Shown here in pieces: positions 1 through 6,573 of a stretch of 14,728 nucleotides of DNA. How positions within the stretch are numbered: the stretch's first letter is position 1; every line of letters begins with the position of its first letter. The stretch covers positions 1-14,728 of the forward strand of contig JAFAZB010000142.1 in the NCBI GenBank assembly GCA_019240015.1, in the 5' to 3' direction. Source of the stretch: Solirubrobacterales bacterium (lineage in GTDB: Bacteria; Actinomycetota; Thermoleophilia; Solirubrobacterales; Solirubrobacteraceae). A program made the position numbers and the translations under genes. The notes below the pieces were generated by a model that had not been told where the DNA came from, did not search any database, and was given only the letters and a program-made list of their open reading frames with translations.

Positions 1-5
1 CGGTC

Positions 6-701
6 GTGCGGCCGGCCGAGCTCGGCAAGCGGGACGGGCTCGCGTACTCCCTGCGGCTACCGAGCGGCTCGGGGCCAGCGCGGGGCGGCCTGCTGATCCT
101 GCACGGCGCCGGGTCGTGCAAGGAGAGCCATCACGACTTCGCCCGCGCCGCGCTACCGCTCGGCTTCGCGGCGCTGGCGTTCGATCAGCGCGGTCACGGC
201 GACAGCGACGGGCCGATGGACGGCAGGGCACTCGCCGACGTCTGCTCGATGGCGGCGCTGCTGCGCGAGCGTCTGGGCGATCCGCGAGCGCCGCTCGGGC
301 TGCGGGGCTCGAGCATGGGCGGCTACCTGGCGATCCTCGCGGCGGCGCCCGTCAACGCGCGCGCCGTGGTGGCGATCTGCCCCGCCAGCGGCGAGGGCCT
401 GCGGCGAGGGCTGGCGGCGGGGACGCTGCGGTTCGACGCCAACCGGCCCGCACTGGAGTCATTGCTCGACTCCCACGAGCTCCAGCAAACCGTCGAGTCG
501 CTCACGGCGCCACTGCTGCTGTTGCACGCCGACGGCGACGAGCAGGTCCCGGTCCAGCACTCCCGCGAGCTGGCCCGATACGCGCGCGCACCGGGCAGCA
601 GGCTGATCGTCGTTCCGGGAGGCCACCACCGCTCGATTCAGCACGATCACGAGCTGCAGGCAGTGAGCCTACGGTGGCTGCGACGGGCGCTTGAGGCGTG
701 A
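6..701 (+). CDS. Alpha/beta-fold hydrolase (serine hydrolase)
   Basis: Probable cytoplasmic serine hydrolase acting on an ester, amide or similar bond; the substrate cannot be read from sequence. The 231-residue product has an HGAG oxyanion-type motif at 33-36, a DQRGHGDSDG segment at 60-69 typical of S33-like hydrolases, the nucleophile elbow GSSMGG (101-106, Ser103), an acid residue in HADGDEQVP (174-182, probably Asp178) and the catalytic His in GGHH (205-208). The triad is complete and in the usual order. The start used is GTG at position 6, but the frame is open to the window edge, so the true start could lie upstream and no ribosome binding site can be judged. It converges on the minus-strand gene at 1024-1758 with repeats between them. 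Family assignment is firm; no specific function is claimed. Confidence 0.85.
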   Translation: MRPAELGKRDGLAYSLRLPSGSGPARGGLLILHGAGSCKESHHDFARAALPLGFAALAFDQRGHGDSDGPMDGRALADVCSMAALLRERLGDPRAPLGLRGSSMGGYLAILAAAPVNARAVVAICPASGEGLRRGLAAGTLRFDANRPALESLLDSHELQQTVESLTAPLLLLHADGDEQVPVQHSRELARYARAPGSRLIVVPGGHHRSIQHDHELQAVSLRWLRRALEA

Positions 702-738
702 CGGGGTGCTGGCCGGGGGCGTGGTCGGGCCGCCGCGT

Positions 739-880
739 GCGACCTGCGCCCGCGGGCGTCAGGGTGACGTGTCCCCCGGGGTGCGACCTGCGCCCGCGGG
801 CGCCAGGGTGACGTGTCCCGCGGGGCGCGACCTGCACCTGCGGGCGCCAGGGCGACGTGTCCCCCGGGGCGCGACCTGCA
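739..880. repeat. Three tandem 44-bp repeats plus partial fourth copy
   Basis: Three directly abutting 44-bp units start at 739, 783 and 827, each opening with GCGACCTGC; a fourth begins at 871 but diverges after ten bases. Units 1 and 2 differ at 3 positions and units 2 and 3 at 4. Units 1 and 2 contain a perfect palindrome, CGCCCGCGGGCG, followed by a TGACGTGTCCC segment and a C-run/G-run block that can pair (CCCCGGGG in units 1 and 3). The length is not a multiple of three, and the array lies in the convergent gap between two genes (702-1023), so it is not coding. Apart from this array and the hairpin after it, nothing else was recognised in that gap. Possible roles are a transcription barrier, a protein-binding array or a dispersed genomic repeat family; the sequence does not decide. 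Confidence 0.85.
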
Positions 881-910
881 CGAGTCCCCAAACTCGACCC
901 CCCACAACCG

Positions 911-953
911 AAATGGGTGCTCGTACACGACATACGTGCACGAGCACCCATTT
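911..953. repeat. 18-bp inverted repeat (hairpin) in convergent gap
   Basis: The left arm AAATGGGTGCTCGTACAC (911-928) pairs with the right arm GTGCACGAGCACCCATTT (936-953) with a single mismatch across 18 bp, around a 7-base loop. In RNA this would be a very stable stem with A-rich and U-rich ends, so it could serve as a bidirectional terminator for the two converging genes at 6-701 and 1024-1758. It could equally be a REP-like or miniature mobile element, because a degenerate third copy of the arm lies just downstream. It sits 31 bp after the 44-bp repeat array. Confidence 0.8.
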
Positions 954-973
954 CACGGTGCGCCGCCCTACTT

Positions 974-988
974 TGGGCGCTCGTGCAC
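974..988 (+). repeat. Degenerate third copy of the hairpin arm
   Basis: TGGGCGCTCGTGCAC matches the left hairpin arm (914-928, TGGGTGCTCGTACAC) at 13 of 15 positions in direct orientation. It lies 21 bp beyond the hairpin and 35 bp before the end of the minus-strand gene at 1024. Its presence suggests the hairpin arm is itself a repeated unit, or that a larger element has decayed here. Confidence 0.5.
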
Positions 989-1023
989 GTGCTCGCGGGA
1001 CCTGGGAGTCCCGACGGCGACGG

Positions 1024-1758
1024 CTACTTGCCGGCGATGGCGTACCCGACCGCGACGAGCGCGGTACCGGGTTTGGCGAGCGGAGTCGCGACCGACGCAC
1101 CGACCCCGGAGCCGCTGCTCGGCGCGGGGCCTCCGAGCGCAGGGCTGGCGCCTCCGACGAGCGCAGGGGCGGCGCCGCCGACGAGCGCCTGGCTGGCGCC
1201 CCCGACGAGGCTTCCAACCGAGCTCGAGGCTCCGTTGAGCGTCGCGCCCGCGCCACTCGCGGCGTCGATCAGCGCCTGGCCGGCGGCGCGCGAGCTGACG
1301 TTCACCACGCGACCGAGCTGGCTCGCGGCCGAGGGGGCCTTGCGGGTGCTGCACGGCGCCACGGGAGGGCTCCCTGCCAGCGCCGGTGGTGTCGCCGACG
1401 CCACCGAGCCGACCGGCTGCGCCGAGGGCGCAGCCTGCACGGGGGCGGCGGCCTGCAGGTTGAGGACTCCCCCGGCCGGGGCACCAGCAGCGCCGACGGA
1501 AGCTGCCTTCGGGGGGCGACCACCCCGGGCGGACACCAGAACCGTCAGGCGCTCGGCCGCACGTGAGCCCGCGGCCCGCGGCGCTCCGGCCGGATGGGAG
1601 CCGCCGAGCGTGACCGCTCCCGGCGTCGCTGGCGCGCCTCCCTGGGGCCAGCCGTGGAACGCCACGAACCCGCTGGCGAGGAAAAACAGCAATGCGGCGG
1701 CGACGAGCAGCGACCCAGTTGTGCCAAATCCGGCCAGATATGCCCGAGTCGCACGCAC
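1024..1758 (-). CDS. Membrane-anchored Ala/Gly/Pro-rich protein of unknown function
   Basis: I do not recognise a functional domain. The 244-residue product begins with a short basic stretch and one hydrophobic segment (about 14-34, containing GSLLVAAALLFFLASG), which looks like a membrane anchor or uncleaved signal; the rest would then lie outside the cell. Residues 40-150 are low-complexity, rich in Ala, Pro and Gly, with one Cys (136). Residues 184-207 hold three 8-residue units of the type LVGGAxxA. The start is a GTG at 1758, chosen because it gives a proper basic-then-hydrophobic N-terminus; no good ribosome binding site is seen. It is divergent from htpX, 153 bp away. A plus-strand open frame also covers this region, but only the minus frame gives a credible membrane segment. 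Confidence 0.7.
   Translation of the reverse strand: MRATRAYLAGFGTTGSLLVAAALLFFLASGFVAFHGWPQGGAPATPGAVTLGGSHPAGAPRAAGSRAAERLTVLVSARGGRPPKAASVGAAGAPAGGVLNLQAAAPVQAAPSAQPVGSVASATPPALAGSPPVAPCSTRKAPSAASQLGRVVNVSSRAAGQALIDAASGAGATLNGASSSVGSLVGGASQALVGGAAPALVGGASPALGGPAPSSGSGVGASVATPLAKPGTALVAVGYAIAGK
1138..1209 (-). repeat. 24-bp (8-residue) tandem repeat inside the membrane-anchored protein
   Basis: On the minus strand, residues 184-207 of the 1024-1758 product read as three consecutive 8-residue units, LVGGASQA, LVGGAAPA and LVGGASPA, followed by a decayed fourth. At DNA level this is a 24-bp periodicity. Such Gly/Ala units suit a flexible extracellular linker and could vary in copy number between strains. 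Confidence 0.7.
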
Positions 1759-1834
1759 CCTAGGTCATATGTCGGCAGCGCAACCGAGAGCTTTAGTGAG
1801 AGTTTGACCGGCGGATCGCTGGCCCCCCAGCCGA

Positions 1835-1850
1835 GAAGCCTTAAAGGCTC
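1835..1850. promoter_or_regulatory. Short palindrome in the divergent gap upstream of htpX
   Basis: AGCCTT-A-AAGGCT (1837-1849) is a perfect 6+6 inverted repeat with a 1-base centre, extendable imperfectly to 1835-1850. It lies 62 bp before the htpX start, in the 153-bp gap between htpX and the divergent gene at 1024-1758, where promoters for both must lie. It could be an operator, but no regulator is encoded in the window and no clear -35/-10 pair was found beside it. Low confidence. Confidence 0.2.
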
Positions 1851-1911
1851 TGATCCGAGTGCTTCGAAAATCCTTCATTGATCGCTTATCCCGTCTGACA
1901 ACATTGGCGTG

Positions 1912-2817
1912 ATGGCTCGACCGACCTCCTTTGGGCGCGACCCGGGGCTCCAGGCCCGGATGATGCTGACGCTGTTCCTGCTCGGCCTGGTCTACGCGGT
2001 GCTGATCGCGGTGCTGTTCGCGGCGGGCGCGGGGGCAGTGACGATCGCGGTGATCGCCGGCGTGCTGTTCCTGATCCAGTTCTTCACCTCCGACAAGATC
2101 GCGCTGTACTCGATGGGAGCCCGCGAGGTCTCGCCACAGCAGGCCCCCGAGCTGCACGCGGCGATCGACCGGCTGTGCATCCAGGCAAACCTGCCCAAGC
2201 CACGCGTGGCGCTCGCCGAGACTCCGATGCCGAACGCGTTCGCGATCGGACGCTCGCCGAAGACCGCGACGGTCTGCGCCACCACCGGAATCCTGGAGCT
2301 GCTGTCCCCCGCCGAGCTCGAAGGGGTCCTCGCCCACGAGCTGACCCACGTCCAGAATCGCGACGTGCTGGTGATGACGGTCGCGAGCTTCTTCGCCTCG
2401 ATCGCCGCGTTCATCGTCCAGATGGGCTTCTGGTTCGGTGGCGCGTTCGGTGGTGACGACAACGAGGATGGACCCGGCGTGCTGGTCGTGATCCTCGTCT
2501 CCGCGGTCGTCTACGCGGTCTCGTTCCTCCTGCTCCAGGCGCTGTCCCGCTATCGCGAGTTCGCCGCCGACCGCGGCTCAGCGATCATCACCGGCCGTCC
2601 CAGCGCGCTGATCTCGGCGTTGATGAAGATCAGCGGCAACATGCAGCGGATCCCCCAGCGCGACCTCCGCGCCGCGTCGGGCGAGCTGGCCGCGTTCTAC
2701 ATCTTCCCGCCCAAGGCAAAGAACACGGTCTCGAGCCTGTTCGCAACCCACCCGCCGCTTGAGGCCCGGATCGCGGCCCTTCAGCGGCTGGAAGCGCAGC
2801 TTCAGGGAACCGCCTAG
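1912..2817 (+). CDS. htpX: HtpX-like membrane zinc metalloprotease (M48B)
   Basis: Integral-membrane zinc metalloprotease of the M48 family; HtpX enzymes cleave misfolded or damaged membrane proteins and are usually stress-induced. Of 301 residues, two membrane segments come first (about 16-38 and 42-60), then the zinc motif HELTH (142-146) with catalytic Glu143, two more hydrophobic segments (about 154-177 and 188-210), and the third zinc ligand Glu216 in REFAAD. The C-terminal THPPLEARIAALQ stretch is typical of HtpX, and the length is normal. GTG (1909) and ATG (1912) are adjacent in-frame starts; ATG is preferred, though neither has a clear ribosome binding site. pspAB follows after 2 bp, so the two are probably co-transcribed. 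Wobble positions are about 93% G/C in the first 58 codons, consistent with a resident gene. Confidence 0.93.
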   Translation: MARPTSFGRDPGLQARMMLTLFLLGLVYAVLIAVLFAAGAGAVTIAVIAGVLFLIQFFTSDKIALYSMGAREVSPQQAPELHAAIDRLCIQANLPKPRVALAETPMPNAFAIGRSPKTATVCATTGILELLSPAELEGVLAHELTHVQNRDVLVMTVASFFASIAAFIVQMGFWFGGAFGGDDNEDGPGVLVVILVSAVVYAVSFLLLQALSRYREFAADRGSAIITGRPSALISALMKISGNMQRIPQRDLRAASGELAAFYIFPPKAKNTVSSLFATHPPLEARIAALQRLEAQLQGTA

Positions 2818-2819
2818 AA

Positions 2820-3392
2820 ATGGGATTCCTCGACGTCCTGACCGGCAAGCGCAAGCTCGCGGGACCGGCGCCTGACCGCCTGTTCGCGATCAGCACCGCC
2901 TACGTGACGCTCGAGACCACGCTGGCGATCACCACCCGCGGCAGCGCCGCGATCGTCTTCCAACCGCTCGCGACCGCCGACTTCGAGTCGATCGTGCGCG
3001 ACATGGAGGAGGTGGTGAGCGCCACCGCCGGCGACAGCGGCACCAGGGTCGAGAGCTCCGACGACAGCTACGGCTTTCGCTGGCTGGTGCTGCGTGGGAC
3101 CGACTTCGAGCAGCTGGTGGTCGGGATCAACGCCGTCAGCGGCGCGCTCGAGGCAGGCGGCTACGGCGAACGGGTCCTGTGCGCGGTGTTCGCCTTCGAG
3201 GACGCGCACAAGAAACCGATCTACTGGATCTACAACTACAAGCGGGGCTCGTTCTATCCGTTCGTCCCTGCCGCCGGCGACCAGCAGCGCGACAACGAGC
3301 GCGAGCTGGTGCTCAAGGCGCAGATCGGCGCCGAGCTGCCGGTGGAGACGGAGCTCGAACGCTGGTTCCCGCTGTGGGGAATTCCGATCTAG
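2820..3392 (+). CDS. pspAB: PspA-associated protein PspAB
   Basis: A 190-residue soluble protein matching what I know of PspAB, an actinobacterial protein found with the phage-shock-protein (Psp) membrane-stress system, often beside pspA, pspAA or htpX; its biochemical role is not well defined. Visible hallmarks are the N-terminal MGFLDVLTGKRK, a YGFRWLVLRG segment (84-93), YKRGSFYPFVP (140-150), DNERELVLKAQIG (158-170) and the terminal RWFPLWG (181-187). There is no signal peptide or membrane segment. The ATG is 2 bp after the htpX stop, implying one transcript and probably translational coupling. It converges on the glycoside hydrolase at 3402 with 9 bp between stop codons and no obvious terminator hairpin there. 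No pspA or pspAA is present in the window. Confidence 0.88.
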   Translation: MGFLDVLTGKRKLAGPAPDRLFAISTAYVTLETTLAITTRGSAAIVFQPLATADFESIVRDMEEVVSATAGDSGTRVESSDDSYGFRWLVLRGTDFEQLVVGINAVSGALEAGGYGERVLCAVFAFEDAHKKPIYWIYNYKRGSFYPFVPAAGDQQRDNERELVLKAQIGAELPVETELERWFPLWGIPI

Positions 3393-3401
3393 GACGTCGG
3401 C

Positions 3402-4937
3402 CTAGGACGACAGGAGCACCGGCTCGGTCTTCACCGTCAACGGGAAGCGGCCGGTCCGTGAAGATCCCCCATCGAGGGTGTTCACGGTCCGGAAGCCAGT
3501 GGTCGGGTAGTCGCGAACGACTCGCTTCGTGACCCACACGATCTGGGCTCTCCTGCCCGCGCTGGTCGCGAGGTCGCATGCCCAAAGGTTGTTGTCAGCG
3601 GTCCGGCAGCCTCGGAGCGTCCCACCGACCAACCAGGCGTTGAGCGTGGCCGTTGCGACCCCGGCGGGTGTCAGCGTCGTGCCGTCCCACAGGCTGCCCC
3701 ACTGGCTGTTTTCGTAGGCATACCAGTAGCTGCGCGCCACGCCCTGAGCGAGCATCTGTAAGTCGTAGCGAGCGACGAACGCCCTTTGATCGGACGGGGA
3801 GGAGGAAAACTGGCTGTTCAGCCCCCACCCTCCCTCCGTCGACCAGATGGGAGTGCGTGCGTATTCGGGAGGTAGTGCTGCCCGCACTGCTTTCATCTCC
3901 GCCGGCACCGTGTCCTCGGGCCACGCTCCGTCGGTGTAGCTGTGTACCGCGATCGCGTCGATCGTTCCGGGCGGCAGACTCGAGAGATATTGGTGCAGAA
4001 ACGCATACCCCTCGGAGCTATCCGTTATCGACGGGCTTAGGACCAACGCCGAGGGGTCGATCGAATGGATGATCTGGGCAGCGTCAACGGACATCCGGAC
4101 GATCGCGGCCATGCCTCCCGACCAGTACGGCGGGTAGTCGACTTCGTTCCATAGCTCGTACGCATGGATCCTGCCTTGGGCATGAGTCACGAGTGCGGTC
4201 ACGAAATTGGTCCAGTACGACTCGTCGGCGGGCGCCAACGCCGACGAGTTATCAGAACACTGATCGGCGCTCGCGAACTGTGGGTACCAGCCGCCCGCCG
4301 CCCATTGCGGGGTATCGCCAAAGGTGAAATCGACATCCGCATTCAGGGTCGACGCTTGCGCCAGCAGCGCGTCGAGCTGACCGAAGTCGTACTCGTTGGA
4401 AGTGGTGCCGGCATCGATCCGACACCACTGGGTATTCGAGTCCCACAGCCGCATCGCATGAACGGGTACCGCTGGGTCCAGACCCCATTCGAACATCAGG
4501 TGTTGACCGAAGAATTGCGGCGAGACATAGACGTTCCTGCTCGTCCCGATGTAAGCGCCGATTCCACTCGCGCCTCGGATGCAGAGCGGTTGCGCCTGCT
4601 TGACCCTGCGCAGGTAGGACCTCGCGCGGGACTGATCGCGCTGCCGCTCACGACCCCTCGCATGCCGCGCAAGCGACGCGTACTTGTGAGCTTGCGAGAC
4701 ATCGGTCAGGAAGTAGCCCGAGGATGCCATTCGCCCGGACGTCCAGCGGCCGTGGACCTCACCGCACACCACGCCGCTGATTCGCCTGACGCTGGCTCGC
4801 GGGAGCCGGAGCGCGCCGGGCGGATGGCGACGCTTGCCGTCGGTCGCCGAGGCTCGTGCCGAGAGCGCGATCGCCGACGAGAAAACGAGTGCGCCCAGCA
4901 TCGCCACGGCCAGCTGACGGCGTCTGCGCAGCAGCAT
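3402..4937 (-). CDS. Secreted clan GH-A glycoside hydrolase (cellulase/GH39-like TIM barrel)
   Basis: Probable secreted retaining glycoside hydrolase with a TIM-barrel catalytic domain. From the chosen ATG (4937) it has 511 residues: a basic N-terminus and hydrophobic core (1-31, ending SARASA) forming a signal peptide, an Arg-rich linker (about 84-113), the barrel (about 125-440), and a C-terminal beta-rich tail. The acid/base is Glu265 in ELWNEVD at the end of a beta strand; the nucleophile is Glu368 in IWSTEGGWG. Both fit the clan GH-A pattern, spaced about 100 residues apart. The exact GH family and substrate are not determined. The frame is open up to 5066, but the longer N-terminus would bury the signal peptide and overlap the divergent gene, so 4937 is preferred. 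Its divergent partner is a second GH-A enzyme; the surroundings suggest action on the polysaccharide made by the locus. Confidence 0.82.
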   Translation of the reverse strand: MLLRRRRQLAVAMLGALVFSSAIALSARASATDGKRRHPPGALRLPRASVRRISGVVCGEVHGRWTSGRMASSGYFLTDVSQAHKYASLARHARGRERQRDQSRARSYLRRVKQAQPLCIRGASGIGAYIGTSRNVYVSPQFFGQHLMFEWGLDPAVPVHAMRLWDSNTQWCRIDAGTTSNEYDFGQLDALLAQASTLNADVDFTFGDTPQWAAGGWYPQFASADQCSDNSSALAPADESYWTNFVTALVTHAQGRIHAYELWNEVDYPPYWSGGMAAIVRMSVDAAQIIHSIDPSALVLSPSITDSSEGYAFLHQYLSSLPPGTIDAIAVHSYTDGAWPEDTVPAEMKAVRAALPPEYARTPIWSTEGGWGLNSQFSSSPSDQRAFVARYDLQMLAQGVARSYWYAYENSQWGSLWDGTTLTPAGVATATLNAWLVGGTLRGCRTADNNLWACDLATSAGRRAQIVWVTKRVVRDYPTTGFRTVNTLDGGSSRTGRFPLTVKTEPVLLSS

Positions 4938-5083
4938 CCTTGCCGGATCGGCCGGATCGGCGGCGAAATTACCTGCGGGTAGATACTGAACGGATTCGGC
5001 GACGCAACGTTCTCGAGTTACGCGCCCGGTCCCGGTCACCGCCGGAGTCGGCGCCGCTAGCATCACCGCCGTTGCCCCTGCTT
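4938..5083. promoter_or_regulatory. Divergent promoter region between two glycoside hydrolase genes
   Basis: The 146 bp between the two chosen starts must carry promoters for both divergent hydrolase genes. A 9-bp tandem direct repeat, GCCGGATCG (4942-4950 and 4951-4959), lies directly upstream of the minus-strand start. An AT-richer patch (4965-4990) could hold a -10 element, but I cannot point to a convincing -35/-10 pair on either strand. The region is open in frames of both flanking genes, so the exact limits depend on the true starts. Confidence 0.35.
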
Positions 5084-6535
5084 GTGCGTGGTCTGCGGTC
5101 CGGCATCCGAATCGTGCGCGGGCTGAGCTCGACAGCCCTGTTTGCAGCCGTGCTCACGGGTGCCTTGCTCGGCGGCGCGCCATCGGCCTCAGCCCTGCCC
5201 GGCCCGGGTTATCTGGCAACTGGCTTCGACTCCGACACGCTGGTGTTCGATGGTGACCAGGTCGATGCGTGGTTCCCGCGCATGGAGCAGTTCGACGCGA
5301 CCTGGGTGAGGATTCCGGCGTCGTGGCGCACGATCGCGCCGGCAAACCGGCCGCCTTCGTTCGTTGCGGCCAATCCTGGCGATTCCCATTACAACTGGTC
5401 GTACCTCGACCGCGCAGTCAGGGACGCCGCGGCTTCGAACGAGCACGTCCTGCTGATGCTCGACTCAGCTCCGTCCTGGGCGCTAGGCCCGAATCCACCC
5501 AGCTCGGCATGGCCAGGCACCTGGCGCCCGAGTCCCACCGCCTACGCAGCGTTCGTCCGCGCGGTCGCTCTGCGCTACTCAGGTCACTTTCCCGACCCTT
5601 CGCAGCCTGGCCAGTCACTGCCGCTTGTGAGCCACTTTCAGGCGTGGAACGAGCCGAACCTGCCGGTGACGCTGGCGCCGCAATGGACTCGTGTCGGGCA
5701 CAGCTGGGTCCCGGCGAGTCCGACCATCTACCGCGGGCTGCTGAACGCCGCCTACGCGAGCATCAAATCCGTCCAGCCAAACGCATACGTGCTGGCGGCC
5801 GGCCTTGGCCCTTATGGCGATCCGCCGGGAGCAGCTCGAATGCGCCCCGTGCTCTTCCTTCGCGAGCTGCTCTGCCTGCATGGCGCGAGCCTCCATCCCG
5901 AGCGCTGCGATGCTCCTGCACATCTCGACGCGATCGACATGCATCCGTATGCCTTCACGCCGACGATTCACGCATTCAACGCGGATGACGTCAGCGTTCC
6001 GGATCTCGGCAGGCTCTCGCGTGTGCTGCAAGCGGCGCTGCGCACCGGTCGGGCTCTGCCGCGTGGGCAAAAATCGATCTGGGTGACCGAGGTCGATTGG
6101 AGTTCCTCGCCGCCCGACTCGCTCGGGATCCCGCTCGCGCAGCAGGCGCGGTACGTTGCGCTCGCCTTCTACGAGACTTGGCTGCAAGGGGTCAGCCACA
6201 CCTTCTGGTACGAGCTCCTCGATCCGGGAGGGCCGGCCGGGAGCTTCACCGGCGCCGGCTTGTTCTTTGCCCGCGGGCTGGCGAAGCCAGCGACCGTGGC
6301 ATTCCGCTTCCCGTTCGTGGCGCTCGATGACGGAAACGGGGTGCTGACCCTCTGGGGACGGGCACCGACGGCGGGCGTGGTCACGGTCGAGGTGGCGCGT
6401 GGAGGTACGTGGGGGCCCCTGACTCAGCTCCGGACCACGCGCGGTGGGGTGTTCTACGCGCGTCAGCGCATCGGCTCGCACCTCACGCTTCGCGCGCGTC
6501 TAGGCGCAATCGCCAGTTATCCGTGGTCTAGCTGA
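5084..6535 (+). CDS. Secreted clan GH-A glycoside hydrolase (GH39/cellulase-like)
   Basis: Second probable secreted retaining glycoside hydrolase. From GTG 5084 it has 483 residues: signal peptide (1-37, hydrophobic core STALFAAVLTGALLGG, ending SASA), TIM barrel (about 45-385), and a C-terminal beta-sandwich-like region (about 400-483). Acid/base Glu190 lies in WNEPN and nucleophile Glu336 in IWVTEVDW; HPY in the DMHPYAF segment and WYEL are further barrel landmarks. The start is uncertain: GTG at 5084 and GTG at 5114 both leave an acceptable signal peptide and neither has a good ribosome binding site, whereas the frame is open back to 4856, which would overlap the divergent gene. It converges on the ligase-like gene with 10 bp between stops. 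PslG of the Pseudomonas Psl locus (GH39) is the closest functional analogy; the substrate is unproven. Confidence 0.82.
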   Translation: MRGLRSGIRIVRGLSSTALFAAVLTGALLGGAPSASALPGPGYLATGFDSDTLVFDGDQVDAWFPRMEQFDATWVRIPASWRTIAPANRPPSFVAANPGDSHYNWSYLDRAVRDAAASNEHVLLMLDSAPSWALGPNPPSSAWPGTWRPSPTAYAAFVRAVALRYSGHFPDPSQPGQSLPLVSHFQAWNEPNLPVTLAPQWTRVGHSWVPASPTIYRGLLNAAYASIKSVQPNAYVLAAGLGPYGDPPGAARMRPVLFLRELLCLHGASLHPERCDAPAHLDAIDMHPYAFTPTIHAFNADDVSVPDLGRLSRVLQAALRTGRALPRGQKSIWVTEVDWSSSPPDSLGIPLAQQARYVALAFYETWLQGVSHTFWYELLDPGGPAGSFTGAGLFFARGLAKPATVAFRFPFVALDDGNGVLTLWGRAPTAGVVTVEVARGGTWGPLTQLRTTRGGVFYARQRIGSHLTLRARLGAIASYPWSS

Positions 6536-6545
6536 CGATGAACTG

Positions 6546-6573
6546 CTACGCGCCGCTGAAATACGGCGCGTAG
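6546..6573. terminator. Candidate bidirectional hairpin between convergent genes
   Basis: CTACGCGCC (6546-6554) pairs perfectly with GGCGCGTAG (6565-6573) around a 10-base loop, and two more pairs follow after one mismatch. It overlaps the last codons and stop of the minus-strand ligase-like gene and lies 10 bp after the stop of the plus-strand hydrolase. It could terminate both transcripts, but there is no U-tract and part of it is coding, so pairing could be coincidental. Confidence 0.35.

Noticed and set aside
739..880. CRISPR-like array
   Set aside because: The 44-bp units abut directly with no unique spacers and no cas genes are nearby; they are plain tandem repeats.
691..1566. Plus-strand open frame of 291 codons through the repeats
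   Set aside because: Arg/Gly/Ala-rich shadow sequence crossing non-coding repeats and hairpin; no protein-like features.
857..1807. Plus-strand open frame of 316 codons opposite the anchored protein
   Set aside because: It starts in the repeat array and has no membrane segment or domain; the minus strand over the same region gives a coherent basic-hydrophobic N-terminus. High GC makes long shadow frames common.
3393..3401. Terminator between pspAB and the convergent hydrolase
   Set aside because: Only 9 bp separate the stops and only very short inverted matches are present; no credible stem-loop.
4164..4982. Plus-strand frame opposite the first hydrolase
   Set aside because: Antisense shadow of a gene with both catalytic residues intact; its product has no recognisable domain.
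5615..6481. Minus-strand frame of 288 codons opposite the second hydrolase
   Set aside because: Antisense shadow with Arg/His-rich composition and no domain.
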